This document shows, piece after piece, positions 48,721 through 58,225 of a DNA stretch of 64,000 nucleotides. The notes under the pieces were generated by a model. It saw only the letters and a program-made list of their open reading frames with translations, was not told the origin of the DNA and searched no databases. The stretch comes from an uncultured Eubacterium sp. (GTDB lineage: Bacteria; Bacillota; Clostridia; Lachnospirales; Lachnospiraceae), in contig CAJTZX010000012.1 of assembly GCA_910584345.1 (NCBI GenBank), positions 1 to 64,000 on the forward strand, read 5' to 3'. The position numbers and the translations under genes are program-made. How positions within the stretch are numbered: the stretch's first letter is position 1; each line of letters opens with the position of its first letter.

Positions 48721-49296
48721 GAAAATGGCGGGGCATCAGATGAACGGAAAGCTGATGATATAACGGTGTCTTTAATCAGGGAAGCCAGGCCGGCCGGACT
48801 TTTTGAATATTTTAAAAGACATAATATCCGCACAGTGAATCCGTATCGTGGGATTTATTATGTGTAGGATGCAGTGCTGTTTCCGACACAAATTATAGTG
48901 GCCGGGGAAATGGAATGGAGAAGCCATGTATGGCTGAAAGCGCTGTCTGGAAAAATGAAAAAACAGGATATGAAAGAACTGCTTGAAAAGACAGAATCTA
49001 TAAAGCAGAAATTTGACAGAGAACTTGCGGATTCAGTTCTGGAAGTAAGTATCAGGGCAAACCAGTGCATTGTAGACGAATTGGGAGGGGATGATAGTAT
49101 GTGCCAGGCATTGTTAGAGATTATGGAACCAGAAATTAATAAAATTAAAGAAGATGCAGTAGCAGCAGTAAAGGAATATGACATTCTATGTGCGGTAAAA
49201 AGTTTTCGGGATTTAGGAGTTGGTGATAATCAAATTAAGGAGCTGTTGGTTAAAAACCACCGGTTATCTTTTGCGGAAGCAGAGAAGTATTTGTAA
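48697..49296 (+). pseudogene. Rpn-family PD-(D/E)XK nuclease/transposase remnant with internal stop
   Basis: The frame from 48697 reads LKIENGGASDERKADDITVSL, then PYRGIYYV, a TAG at 48865-48867, and continues in the same frame as LFPTQIIVAGEMEWRSHVWL, KMKKQDMKELLEKTESIKQKF and so on (in short pieces). This is the C-terminal half of Lachnospiraceae Rpn-type proteins, whose N-terminal nuclease domain is lacking here. Only the 140 codons after the stop (48874-49296) are open. A small protein from the GTG at 48874 could still be made but would lack the catalytic part. Confidence 0.7.
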
Positions 49297-49424
49297 TCTG
49301 TTATTAGAAAAGTCTGTTGTAATATTGGGAAACAAGATATAAAAGTAGTGTGTTTTATTTAGGGAAAGAATAAACACACTGCTTTTATATATGTTGATTA
49401 GAAATGATGTATCGGTTGGAACGC

Positions 49425-49545
49425 TCTTATAAATAGAACATTTACGGTACATAAGAAATGTTGATTATATACGGTTTTCTAGTTAATGTATCTTAGAATC
49501 CAAACGAGGAGGGCGTGCCAAACGGTACATTGAAATTAATGGTAA
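49425..49545 (+). repeat. Diverged direct repeat, copy 2
   Basis: Partner of 48600-48720. It continues into a readable stretch (RYIEINGKRSEYFVTLQGG, 49507-49590) ending at a TAG, which looks like the end of another broken gene that I do not recognise. Confidence 0.45.
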
Positions 49546-49606
49546 GCGTTCTGAATATTTTGTTACTCTGCAAGGTGGATTTTCGATGGCGTAGTGGTGG
49601 CTATGG

Positions 49607-49825
49607 CTAGAAAATCCAACATAGCAGATGGCAAAATTCAAATTTGGGATAAAGTGAGAGCAATTTATTGCGGGCATTTTCTGCTGTAAAATGCCAGACG
49701 ACTTTTCCGCACTCATCATTCCTCATACTTTCCCATGCACTTAATTCCTTCTGGACTTTTTCAAGGGAATCCGGCCTGCGTGCAAGGCACTGCCTAGTCA
49801 TGACATTCAGTTCGATTTCCGCATC
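49607..49825 (-). pseudogene. C-terminal remnant of an IS630-family transposase
   Basis: On the minus strand the frame reads AEIELNVMTRQCLARR, then WESMRNDECGKVVWHFTAENARNKLLSLYP. The AEIE-x-N...R motif with the catalytic Glu, the K/W-x-F-T-x-x-x-A-R-x-K-L and the final LYP are diagnostic of IS630/Tc1-type DDE transposases. The first two-thirds are gone; a TAA lies just upstream of the readable part. 49826-50005 holds nothing else recognisable. Confidence 0.75.
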
Positions 49826-50005
49826 TTATTCTGGGTAGAAAGAAATGTGAAGATGGAGATCGTTGCTAGTGCAGGCTTTACCAAGAAAGTCAGGTTAAAA
49901 ATAGTCTGAATTTTAGGACTATATTTATAACCTGGACAAAAAATAAGAAAAGTATCTTTCAGAGCTGACATATGATACCTCTTTTTTCGTTTCCTCTTTT
50001 GTTTT

Positions 50006-51091
50006 CTAAATTCTTTTATCCGCATAAATAACAACATCCTGAATGACCAGCTTCTGAACGGCAGAAATCAAGGTTGCCATTGCATCATAGTCGGGCTTGC
50101 CGTCTTTTGTCGGGAGCATAATATCAAGAGCGTCGGCATCTTTGGCATAGAAATTATGACCATAATCAAATTTTCCGGTGTGTGCAGCTTTATGAATGGC
50201 AGAAGTCAAAAAGATAGATGCTTTCATCGGAACGGATTCGGTATGTACTACTGCTACATGATCGTCAGCTCCATACTGATAATTGCGATACTTTGCAGAG
50301 CCAAACATATCAATCGTTGTTGTGTTCTTTTCAAATACTTCTACATGATTGCTGATATACGCAGAAATGCCCTCAGCCGTTTCTCCTGCGGTAACGAACG
50401 GAAGCGTACCAGCAATACGATCATCTCCCTTCAAACGCTTTCCTCGTGTCGATTTTCCAAAGAGCTTTTCGAGATTATATGCGTCCCATTTGAGTGACGT
50501 ATAGTTTTTGAGAGCATCTTTTTCTTCACTGGATAATTCGTAATTGTCCAGTCCGCTTACTGTTAAGAAAGTGGACAGCTTCGCTACTCGCTCCTCTTCC
50601 AGGTCCGCTATAAAGGATTCCATAAAAGTAAAGTCGATTTTACCATGATTTGTTATAGGAAGCATAATCAATTGTTCTTTTAATGTTTCGACATTAAATC
50701 TCGAACTTCCCCAAGCAAAAGAAGAAAATGTTTTTCGCATTGAAGATAAGAAAAACTGAGCATTTTTCTTACTGAATTCAGCATCCTTGGGCTTGAGAAT
50801 TTTAATTTTGTCACTTGTAAAATATGGGACTTCTTGATAAAACATCGTTGCAGTGTCCTGACCGAAAGAAATCGTGTTGCCGGGATTCAGAAATGAGACA
50901 CTTTCATCAATGTTGCCTTTCTTGCCGTTGTCTGTACTTTGCCTAACAATGTATGGATGACCACCATTCTCAACTAATGAAACCTTATTCGCATCGAATC
51001 TTTTTTTGTATGGTAAAACGTCAAATAAATCTCCGAGCTTAAATTCGCCCCACTTAACTGTTTTCAGCTTTTCGTTAAGTGAGGCATTCAT
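50006..51091 (-). CDS. BcgI-like/type I restriction-modification specificity subunit
   Basis: 361 residues with two target-recognition-domain repeats. The first opens with VKWGEFKLGDLFDVLP, the second with LKWDAYNLEKLFGKSTRG, and each ends in an I-x-L-P phrase (IMLPITNHGKIDFTFME; IMLPTKDGKPDYDAMATLI). These domains choose the DNA target and dimerise with the methylase. The ATG overlaps the end of the upstream methylase gene by four bases (ATGA). As both restriction and methylation domains are in that partner, the pair may be a complete Type IIB-like system. Confidence 0.9.
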   Translation of the reverse strand: MNASLNEKLKTVKWGEFKLGDLFDVLPYKKRFDANKVSLVENGGHPYIVRQSTDNGKKGNIDESVSFLNPGNTISFGQDTATMFYQEVPYFTSDKIKILKPKDAEFSKKNAQFFLSSMRKTFSSFAWGSSRFNVETLKEQLIMLPITNHGKIDFTFMESFIADLEEERVAKLSTFLTVSGLDNYELSSEEKDALKNYTSLKWDAYNLEKLFGKSTRGKRLKGDDRIAGTLPFVTAGETAEGISAYISNHVEVFEKNTTTIDMFGSAKYRNYQYGADDHVAVVHTESVPMKASIFLTSAIHKAAHTGKFDYGHNFYAKDADALDIMLPTKDGKPDYDAMATLISAVQKLVIQDVVIYADKRI

Positions 51092-53130
51092 TTTCCCAGA
51101 CGATCATCCTCCGTGCTTTGATTTTTCAGAAGATTCGACACTTCCCAAGCCAAATAATCACTGACTGTTTTCTTGAAATCTTCTAAAGTAGGCTTGGTGT
51201 CAATCGGTGCTGTTTGATTCCAGTCTGCACCGTTTTCGGGATCAATTTTATTCTCATAGTACTCCTTTTCCGTGAAAATATTTAGTTTTGTTTTACCAAA
51301 GCGTACCAAATCCACAAGCTCGGCATAGCGTTCTTTTGCGCGGTCGGTGTCCCGCAGATTACAGCTTGCTTTTTTACGGTTTGTTCTTGTATATCCGTCA
51401 ACGGAGAAATCAATGAATTTTACGGTATCATCTTTCTGATGCGCTTCGCCAACGCGGAAAACATATATATTCGTCTGAACGCTTGATTTGCCAATAAACA
51501 GGTCAATCGGCATTTTTATGCTGGCAAGTAGAGTACTATGTTTCAAAATCGTTTTGTTGTACTCGGTTGCTTTACCGCTGCCTGCAGAGTTTTGAATAAT
51601 GATAGCGGCATAGCCCTTACTCATCATCGACAGGGCCTTTTCAACGAATACCATACCGTTTCCGGGTGCAGAATACGGCGGATTCAGAACGAAAGCATTA
51701 GCGGGGAATTTTTCATCATTCTTGCCAAATCCGTAGTTGCCGTTAAATTCTTTCAGCGAGTCTTTGTTCAGAATGTTGGAGCTGCCGTCACCCATCAAAA
51801 TCATATTAAGGATAGCAAGCATATAAACTTCCGAAAGTATTTCAAGACCGAGAAGCTGATTTGCCTTAATTTCAGCTGATTTTAATGCAAAGGCATCTGG
51901 AGATTTAATCTTTTCTTTGGCATCCATCAGCATTTCGTTCATAGAAGCAACAAGTAGTCCCGCTGAGCCAGTTGCAAAGTCCCACACATAAGAATCTTTG
52001 TTTACTCTTGCGAGTTGTGCCAAAAGGGTAGCAACATAAGAGGGCGTAAGCACAACATCATTTAGTTTGTCCTGTGAAAAGCCAAGCCAACTGTACATCT
52101 CATTGAACAATTTACCTGTAAAATCCGTGCTTAACCCAATTTTATAATAAATGCCTAAGTCATCAACAATTTTGGTAAATACACGTTTTAACTGGCTTTC
52201 GCCGTTTTCCACCTTGTTGATATTATCGGTTGTCAGTGTGTTTTGCAGTGTGCGAACGATTAAATTACGCTTTTCCTGCGGCAGATTTTTCTCATTCAGG
52301 AACGCTTTGATTTTACGGAGAATGATATCGCCGTCACGGTTTCCGTCTTCGGTTGAAGATTTCAGTTCGGATTTTTCAAGTGCTGCAACCTTACCAGGCA
52401 CACCAAGCGTTGCAATAATAGATGCAGCCACAAGATATACACGGTCACGCTCACTCAGACCTTTTTCTCTTTGGTAAATGTCGTTATTCAGTTTTACAAG
52501 ACTGGCATTGATTTCCTGCTCACGATGTTCTTTGAGTTTTTCGATTTCTTCCTGAGAGAGTTGGAGTCGCCTTACTTTTTCAATAAAGCCATCAAAATTG
52601 CTCTTTTTCAAGAAAGAAAAATCTGTATAATCGTCAATCTTCTGCCCGATACCGAAATTGCTCTTGGAGACATAATATACGCCGATTTCGTATTCAAGCT
52701 TACCGTTATCATTTTTATATCCGGTCATACCAACGGCGATTATATCGGTATAGCTCGTATAGTGCAGAAGCGCATTTGCATAATGAACAGCGCCGTTTAC
52801 AGCATAAGAATTGATAATCTTGAAATCGGGTTGATTCTTTGCGGTTTTATTTGCAACTTTGCCGTCAGCATCAAGCATAACGAGTTTATCTTTATAGCCT
52901 TTATACTCAATCAAAATAGGATAATCAACCAAATTCTTATCCTGCAAAAGAAGTTTTGCATCGGGACGATTTCCTCCGACACCACCGTTTTTTGAATAAT
53001 AGTCATTGAGCGCCTGATCAATTTCTGTGTTTAATGATTCCTGTTCCAGCTTATAATCAAGTTTATATGATTTCATCCAACCATTTGCAAGATCTGCAAT
53101 GTTGGGTTCGACAGATTTAATTTTTGCCAT
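51088..53130 (-). CDS. Fused nuclease-N6-adenine methyltransferase (BcgI-A-like)
   Basis: 680 residues. The N-terminal ~200 include RPDAKLLLQ and YPILIEYKG, which fit a PD-(D/E)XK nuclease core (D...E-x-K). The centre has the SAM-binding motif DFATGSAGLL and the catalytic NPPY (LNPPYSAPGNG), which mark N6-adenine methylases. With the two-domain specificity subunit it resembles BcgI, which both methylates and cuts on both sides of its site. Start at 53130 because GGAGGAAATAACA precedes the ATG. Remnants of an AbiE system lie just upstream. Confidence 0.88.
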   Translation of the reverse strand: MAKIKSVEPNIADLANGWMKSYKLDYKLEQESLNTEIDQALNDYYSKNGGVGGNRPDAKLLLQDKNLVDYPILIEYKGYKDKLVMLDADGKVANKTAKNQPDFKIINSYAVNGAVHYANALLHYTSYTDIIAVGMTGYKNDNGKLEYEIGVYYVSKSNFGIGQKIDDYTDFSFLKKSNFDGFIEKVRRLQLSQEEIEKLKEHREQEINASLVKLNNDIYQREKGLSERDRVYLVAASIIATLGVPGKVAALEKSELKSSTEDGNRDGDIILRKIKAFLNEKNLPQEKRNLIVRTLQNTLTTDNINKVENGESQLKRVFTKIVDDLGIYYKIGLSTDFTGKLFNEMYSWLGFSQDKLNDVVLTPSYVATLLAQLARVNKDSYVWDFATGSAGLLVASMNEMLMDAKEKIKSPDAFALKSAEIKANQLLGLEILSEVYMLAILNMILMGDGSSNILNKDSLKEFNGNYGFGKNDEKFPANAFVLNPPYSAPGNGMVFVEKALSMMSKGYAAIIIQNSAGSGKATEYNKTILKHSTLLASIKMPIDLFIGKSSVQTNIYVFRVGEAHQKDDTVKFIDFSVDGYTRTNRKKASCNLRDTDRAKERYAELVDLVRFGKTKLNIFTEKEYYENKIDPENGADWNQTAPIDTKPTLEDFKKTVSDYLAWEVSNLLKNQSTEDDRLGK

Positions 53131-53181
53131 TGTTATTTCCTCCGCTTGTCCAATTGTTATCATTAGCAGACCAAGATTTTA

Positions 53182-53382
53182 TCAATTTATCGTTGAAAAT
53201 TGCCGCTGTAAACGGTTCTCAAGTGTCTTTCGTAATGCTTCTGTCAGCGTTGCTCCAACAAAATCGAATTTATTAGCAAGATAATAAATATCGTAGTAGG
53301 CTTTCATTACAACTGGAAAATTCCATAAGGCTTAGAATAGCGTCAATCTGTTCGGCTAACGCTGTTTCAAGAGAAACTCCTC
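53182..53382 (-). pseudogene. AbiEii/AbiGii toxin remnant (3' end, frameshifted)
   Basis: The minus strand reads GVSLETALAEQIDAILSLMEFSS in one frame, then, after a frameshift near 53307, MKAYYDIYYLANKFDFVGATLT and EALRKTLENR in another, ending at a TGA at 53182-53184. S-L-E-x-x-L-A-E and K-x-Y-Y-D-I-Y-Y-L are the C-terminal half of AbiEii nucleotidyltransferase toxins. The catalytic N-terminal half is missing. Confidence 0.65.
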
Positions 53383-53615
53383 CTGACAGAAAAGTTGCAG
53401 GCAAAGTTGATAACTTCGCCCACTTTCTTTTGATTTGTAGATTTTCCGATCGTCAGAAAATTTTTTTGAATATAGTAAGCCTTTAGCGGAAGCTGATAAA
53501 ATCCCCTTCGAATCCTTTCGATAACCCCTTCTTTACAAAAAGCAGTCACCTCGTATTTATTTATCCCTTGATCGGCAAAGTCTGAAGTTTTTACAATGCC
53601 ACCTTTATTTTTCAA
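53383..53615 (-). pseudogene. AbiEi antitoxin N-terminal remnant
   Basis: The first ~45 codons from 53615 (GGIVKTSDFADQGINKYEVT, then RIRRGFYQLP) are the winged-helix N-terminus of AbiEi-type antitoxin/regulators. The frame then runs into unrelated sequence and into the AbiEii fragment. A deletion has removed most of the antitoxin and the first half of the toxin. Confidence 0.65.
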
Positions 53616-53930
53616 TTATCTTTTGTATGATTTCTTTTTTATTCAAGCAGACACCAACTTTCTGCATACAAAAAATAAATAATGTACGCATTTATTATAG
53701 CGTCCATTTCGTAGAATTGCAACAGCTAAATACGGACACAGATCCCCAAAACCCTTACGGGTGGGAACAGGCGACCGCAAAAGCGGGTCTGCTTTTTTTA
53801 AACCAATAAAATGGCTGGTAGAAATACTCTGATATTCCCTGTATTTTCTCTGCTGCTTTCTTGTTATAATGCAGGCTATAAAAGCTGCGCAGCTTTCAAA
53901 AAGTATGAGGAACAGGAGGTTTTTTATTGT
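53616..53930. other. Intergenic region before the GH5 gene
   Basis: AT-rich. A terminator-like hairpin occurs at 53773-53798, and TATAAT at 53865-53870 is a likely -10 for the GH5 gene, without a clear -35. No gene was seen. Confidence 0.5.
53773..53798 (+). terminator. Terminator-like hairpin
   Basis: GACCGC and GCGGGTC pair around an AAAA loop (one bulged base), followed by seven T shortly after. The gene it served is not apparent. Confidence 0.5.
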
Positions 53931-55949
53931 ATGAAAATGAAAAAATGGCTGTCTGTGGCATTATCTGCCGCATTGCTGCTAACCGGAGCCGGGTTGTCCG
54001 GGATGCAGGTTCGCGCAGAGGAGCAGGTACAGGATGCGGGAGGAGGATTGTCGGCTTCTGAACAGTACGTGGCTGCCATGGGCGCAGGCTGGAATCTTGG
54101 AAATAGTTTCGATGGCGTGGATACGGACTTGAATGCAGAAGACAAAGGTGAAATGGCATGGGGCAATCCGGTCGTAACAAGAGAGCTGATTCACTCTGTG
54201 AAAGAAAAAGGATACCAGAGTATCCGTATGCCTCTGACACTGCATCATCGTTTTACGGAGGAAAACGGGACTTATACAGTTGATCCAAAATGGCTGGCAA
54301 GATATAAGGAAGTCGTTGACTGGGCGGTAGAAGAAGGTCTGTATGTGATGGTTAATATTCATCACGATTCCTGGATCTGGCTCAAAGATTGGAACGGGGA
54401 TACAAAAGCAGAAGAGTATATAAAATTTACACAGCTTTGGGAACAGCTCGCAGCATATTTGGCAGAGGAACCGGAACAGGTATGTTTTGAAACCATTAAT
54501 GAACCGCAGTTTACAGCTTATGAAAACGTTACAGACCAGCAGCGTTTGGACAGTTTAAATCAGGCAGCTTATGATATTATCCGTAAAAGCGGCGGCAATA
54601 ATGACAAGCGTATGATCGTTATGCCGACGATGAATACGAATCATGCAGATGAAAAAGTGCAAGGCTTGCTAAAGTTTATGCAGGGATTACAGGATCCGAA
54701 CCTCATTGCAACCGTTCATTATTACAGCGAATGGGTGTACAGTGCGAATCTTGGAATCACAGAGTTTGATGAAGTGCTTGGCGACGACGGCAATACACCG
54801 AGAAAAGCAGCCGACCAGCTGTTTGACGTGCTGACAGATACTTTTATTAAAAATGATTTTGGTGTTGTGATCGGAGAGTATGGATTGTTAGGCTATGATG
54901 CAGGTGAAGATTGCTTGCAGCAAGGCGAAGAATTGAAATATTATGAATATATGGGAGCAAAGGCAGCACAGCAGGATGGTATCAGCCTGATGTTCTGGGA
55001 CAATGGTTCCGGTATTGACCGCAATGATGCTTCTTATGCTTGGAAAAAACCGCTTGTAGGCACAATGCTTGAGACGTCCGTAAAACAAAGATCATCTTAT
55101 GCAACAGGGCTGGATACATTCTATTTGCAGGCAGAGACAAAGAATGACTTAGAGGTACCGCTGACACTCAACGGTAATACATTTACTGGTATAGAAGGTG
55201 CGGTACAGGGGACAGATTACACTTATGACGAGACTTCTGCAACAGTGACATTGAAAAGTGATTTTATAAACAAAGCTTTCCGTAAACTGGCAGAGGATGC
55301 GTATGGTACTTTTGCGGATCTGACATTTACATTCAGCGCCGGAGCACCGTGGCATCAGTATCTTGTAAAATATGGGACAGTAAAAGTAGCAAGTGCAAAG
55401 GGAACTACGGCAGATGGCATTCAGATTCCTGTTTCTTACGAAGGCAGCAGAGTAAGGCGGGCGACTGCTTATATGGCAAACGGAAAAGTAGGGCCACAAT
55501 CCAGCTGGTGGAACTATCTGCAGTATCAGGAAGTATTCTCTGCAGATTATGAAAATGGCTTGTTTGTAATTTCGAAAAATTTCTTCGCGGATGATACGGT
55601 AAAAGGAAAAGACGGGCTGATTCGGTTTGAAGTTACGTTTTTTGATGGAAACAAAACAGATATTTGGCTGAATGTATCCGGTGACCAAATAACGAGTAAA
55701 AAAGCATTGGAGCAAAAGCCGTCGGTAACAGCTGTAAAAGTAAAAACCGGGAAGAAAAAAGCGCTGAAGCTAAAAAATGTAGCAGACGGGGCAGAAGTTA
55801 CCTATAAGACTGCAAATAAGAAAATTGCTACAGTGACATCGAAGGGTGTGGTAAAAGGAATAAAGGCAGGAAAGACAAAAATAAAAGTAACTGTAACACA
55901 GTATGGAAAAACGGATACGTTTACCGGAAGTGTTCAGGTGAATAAGTAA
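53931..55949 (+). CDS. Secreted GH5 endo-beta-glucanase with CBM_X2 and Big_2 domains
   Basis: 672 residues. The signal peptide (~1-29) is WLSVALSAALLLTGAGLSG followed by a cleavage region. The GH5 barrel (~40-370) has GWNLGNSFD, RMPLTLHHRF, VNIHHDSWIW, the acid/base Glu in FETINEPQF, HYYSEW and the nucleophile in VIGEYGL. Next is a CBM_X2 module (~385-470, LTLNGNTFTGI, VTLKSDFI), then another beta module, and a Big_2-like domain (~590-672, lysine-rich, KIATVTSKGVVKGIKAG). Cellulose or beta-glucan/mannan is the probable substrate. AGGAGG lies 11 nt before the ATG. It is monocistronic. Confidence 0.93.
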   Translation: MKMKKWLSVALSAALLLTGAGLSGMQVRAEEQVQDAGGGLSASEQYVAAMGAGWNLGNSFDGVDTDLNAEDKGEMAWGNPVVTRELIHSVKEKGYQSIRMPLTLHHRFTEENGTYTVDPKWLARYKEVVDWAVEEGLYVMVNIHHDSWIWLKDWNGDTKAEEYIKFTQLWEQLAAYLAEEPEQVCFETINEPQFTAYENVTDQQRLDSLNQAAYDIIRKSGGNNDKRMIVMPTMNTNHADEKVQGLLKFMQGLQDPNLIATVHYYSEWVYSANLGITEFDEVLGDDGNTPRKAADQLFDVLTDTFIKNDFGVVIGEYGLLGYDAGEDCLQQGEELKYYEYMGAKAAQQDGISLMFWDNGSGIDRNDASYAWKKPLVGTMLETSVKQRSSYATGLDTFYLQAETKNDLEVPLTLNGNTFTGIEGAVQGTDYTYDETSATVTLKSDFINKAFRKLAEDAYGTFADLTFTFSAGAPWHQYLVKYGTVKVASAKGTTADGIQIPVSYEGSRVRRATAYMANGKVGPQSSWWNYLQYQEVFSADYENGLFVISKNFFADDTVKGKDGLIRFEVTFFDGNKTDIWLNVSGDQITSKKALEQKPSVTAVKVKTGKKKALKLKNVADGAEVTYKTANKKIATVTSKGVVKGIKAGKTKIKVTVTQYGKTDTFTGSVQVNK

Positions 55950-55970
55950 GTAAATAATCAGATAGAATGA

Positions 55971-56020
55971 CTTCTCCTTTTATTAGAGGATACGAATCTA
56001 ATAGAAGGGGGAGTTTTTTT
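55971..56020 (+). terminator. Intrinsic terminator of the GH5 gene
   Basis: The arm CTTCTCCTTTTATTAGA (55971-55987) pairs with TCTAATAGAAGGGGGAG (55997-56013) with a mismatch, followed by seven T. Confidence 0.85.
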
Positions 56021-56084
56021 GATACAATAAAACATATTAATTTTAATAAAAATGGATAAAAATGGTTTAAATCTGTTTAATTTG

Positions 56085-56093
56085 TGATATAAT
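56085..56093 (+). promoter_or_regulatory. Extended -10 promoter of the ATPase-nuclease pair
   Basis: TGATATAAT: TATAAT at 56088-56093 with the TGN extension. No clear -35. Confidence 0.55.
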
Positions 56094-56147
56094 GGATAAC
56101 AGTCAGTTATATATGGCAATAAACTTTTTATATGAGGAGGGGATAAA

Positions 56148-57338
56148 ATGGCATTAAAGGCGGAAGATGTTTTCACACCAGGAGCATTTCCCGAATATAC
56201 CTATATATCGCGCAAATCTGCTGTTTCAGATCTTTCTTATGAATTTCGTTTGATGCAGGCATTAAAAGTATCTGGTTTTTTAACTTCTCTGGTAGGGCCT
56301 TCTAAAATGGGAAAGACAATTTTGTGTGAAAAAGTAGTGGGATTTGAAAATATAGTAGAGGTGTCGGGTGCAGATATTGGAAGAGAAACAGATTTTTGGA
56401 AACTGGCAGCCTCAAAAGTTGGTATGGCTTACGAAGGGCAGTTTTCTTCAGAAAAAATCATTGCTGAGACCAATCATAAATATTCTAAAAAAGAGATTTA
56501 TTCTCTTACGAAAGATAAAATTATCAATTATTACAAAAATGAAAATCTCGTACTTGTTATAGATGATTTTCACTATGCGCCGGAAGAAAAACGTATGCAG
56601 ATTGCACAGCAGCTAAAAGATGCAATACGCAGAGGGTTTAAAGCGGTTGTTGTATCACTGCCTCACAGGGCAGATGAAGCAATCCGGAGGAATGCAGATC
56701 TTTCAGGCCGGTTAAGTATGATTAATATAGAGCCGTGGAAGGTAAATGATCTGAAAGAAATCGCCAAAATAGGTTTTTCAAAGATGGATATAAGGATAGA
56801 AGACGAAGTGGCAGAGCAGATTGCGGTTGAAAGTTTATCATCGCCGCAGCTGATGCAATATATATGTCTGAACATTTGTACCATTTTGGAAATGTCAGGA
56901 AGGGAGGAAAGGTGTGTAAAACAGGAGATTTTAACTACCGCATACCAGTATACAACTGCAAATTTTGAATATGGAGATGTAGTATCTTTGATGCAGAAAG
57001 GTCCTAATATGAGAGGAAAAAGCAGAAACAAGTTCCGGGCAGAAAATGGGCAGGAATATGATATATATGAATTAATTGTAAAATCTATTGCAGAGAATCC
57101 ACCAATTATGAAACTGGAATTTGAAAATGTCAGAGAACGTATCTGTCGGCTGATAGCAGATGACTGCAAAAAGCCTTCCCCGCAGGCTATGAAAGAAAGT
57201 CTTGCAAAGCTTCAGGAGCTTTTGGATGGACGTGAAGATATTTTTAAAGTTCTTGATTGGAAAGATGGGGTATTATACATTTTAGATCCGTTATTTTTGT
57301 TTTATCTACGATGGGGAGGAAACGGCAGGGATGTTTAA
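56148..57338 (+). CDS. P-loop ATPase of a probable two-gene nuclease system
   Basis: 396 residues. Walker A is GPSKMGKT (~residue 50) and Walker B LVLVIDDFHYA (~135). The AAA/STAND-like core continues with sensor-type ARRG... and SLSSPQLMQYICLNI segments and a C-terminal winged-helix-like region (~310-390). No signal peptide. GAGGAGGGGATAAA precedes the ATG. Its stop lies 8 bp inside the next gene, a PD-(D/E)XK nuclease-like protein, so the two are coupled. ATPase plus nuclease pairs of this sort are typical of antiviral defence; a DNA-maintenance role cannot be excluded. I do not recognise a named system. Confidence 0.75.
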   Translation: MALKAEDVFTPGAFPEYTYISRKSAVSDLSYEFRLMQALKVSGFLTSLVGPSKMGKTILCEKVVGFENIVEVSGADIGRETDFWKLAASKVGMAYEGQFSSEKIIAETNHKYSKKEIYSLTKDKIINYYKNENLVLVIDDFHYAPEEKRMQIAQQLKDAIRRGFKAVVVSLPHRADEAIRRNADLSGRLSMINIEPWKVNDLKEIAKIGFSKMDIRIEDEVAEQIAVESLSSPQLMQYICLNICTILEMSGREERCVKQEILTTAYQYTTANFEYGDVVSLMQKGPNMRGKSRNKFRAENGQEYDIYELIVKSIAENPPIMKLEFENVRERICRLIADDCKKPSPQAMKESLAKLQELLDGREDIFKVLDWKDGVLYILDPLFLFYLRWGGNGRDV

Positions 57339-58074
57339 TGGTATGGGGAATAGTATCAGCAGCATGCAGGATGCCATAGAGAGAATACAAAACGCTTCGG
57401 ACGGTAATGCCTTTAAAACTGCGATTGGCGCTGTTAGAGCGTATATGAAAGATCTTGGTATGGATCTGCCGTCTTTGATGGAATTGGAAAGAAGGGCATA
57501 TTATCTTTCAAATGAATATTCTCAAAAAGATACAAGAGAAAAGATAGAAGATGCTAAAAACAGAGTCGTAGAGTATTTGTTAGAAATGATGGATCGTTGT
57601 ACGGGAGAAAAATTGCTTATTCAAGTGTTAGAGAATTTTTATCTGTTTCTGGAAAATCTTTTTGAAAGAGAACCGCATAAAAATGGAGGTATTCAAAAAA
57701 GTCAGTTGGAATGTTTAAAAATTAAAAATGAGTATGATGTCCAGCATTTACTGTATGCTTATTTGAAGCCTTTGTATCCATTGGCACGTTTGGAAGTAAA
57801 TGAGGATACAGGATATGGAACGGTTAGAGCGGATATTTTTCTGGATTCAGGCCATGTGATTGAAGTAAAATGTACAAGAAGTAGCATGACGCTGAAAAAA
57901 TTAGTGGAAGAAATAGAGGCAGATATGATACATTACGGCGCTCAAAATATTTGTTTCTTTCTATATGACAGAGAGAAAATCATTGAAAATCCTTTAAATT
58001 TTAAAATGAGTTATGAAGCTAAAATGAAGGAAAAAAAGATACATATTATTATTCATCAGTCTAAAATATTGTGA
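57331..58074 (+). CDS. PD-(D/E)XK nuclease-like effector partner
   Basis: 247 residues. The first ~125 are helical. The second half has ADIFLDSGHVIEVKCTRSS, the D...E-x-K core of a PD-(D/E)XK nuclease, preceded by DVQHLLYAYLKPLYP, a common lead-in helix in such nuclease domains. A following helix has KLVEEIEADMIHYG and a strand ICFFLYDRE. It likely cuts nucleic acid when the ATPase is activated. It starts within the ATPase gene (8-bp overlap) and ends before a perfect terminator. Confidence 0.75.
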   Translation: MFNGMGNSISSMQDAIERIQNASDGNAFKTAIGAVRAYMKDLGMDLPSLMELERRAYYLSNEYSQKDTREKIEDAKNRVVEYLLEMMDRCTGEKLLIQVLENFYLFLENLFEREPHKNGGIQKSQLECLKIKNEYDVQHLLYAYLKPLYPLARLEVNEDTGYGTVRADIFLDSGHVIEVKCTRSSMTLKKLVEEIEADMIHYGAQNICFFLYDREKIIENPLNFKMSYEAKMKEKKIHIIIHQSKIL

Positions 58075-58146
58075 TAGCAAAAATTCTTATCGTAGGCACC
58101 ACTACGCTGCGCATATATGAATATTTGGGAGGACATCATAATTAAG

Positions 58147-58180
58147 AACGCATTTCAGAGTTTATGCTGAAATGCGTTTT
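58147..58180 (+). terminator. Intrinsic terminator after the ATPase-nuclease pair
   Basis: AACGCATTTCAG (58147-58158) and CTGAAATGCGTT (58167-58178) form a perfect 12-bp stem with an 8-nt loop, followed by T-rich sequence. Confidence 0.9.
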
Positions 58181-58225
58181 CTATTTGTTTTTATAACATG
58201 AAGTATATTTTCTACGGTACATACG

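Noticed and set aside
52471..52995. 174-codon plus-strand open frame opposite the methylase gene
   Set aside because: Lies wholly within the BcgI-A-like gene and has no recognisable motif.
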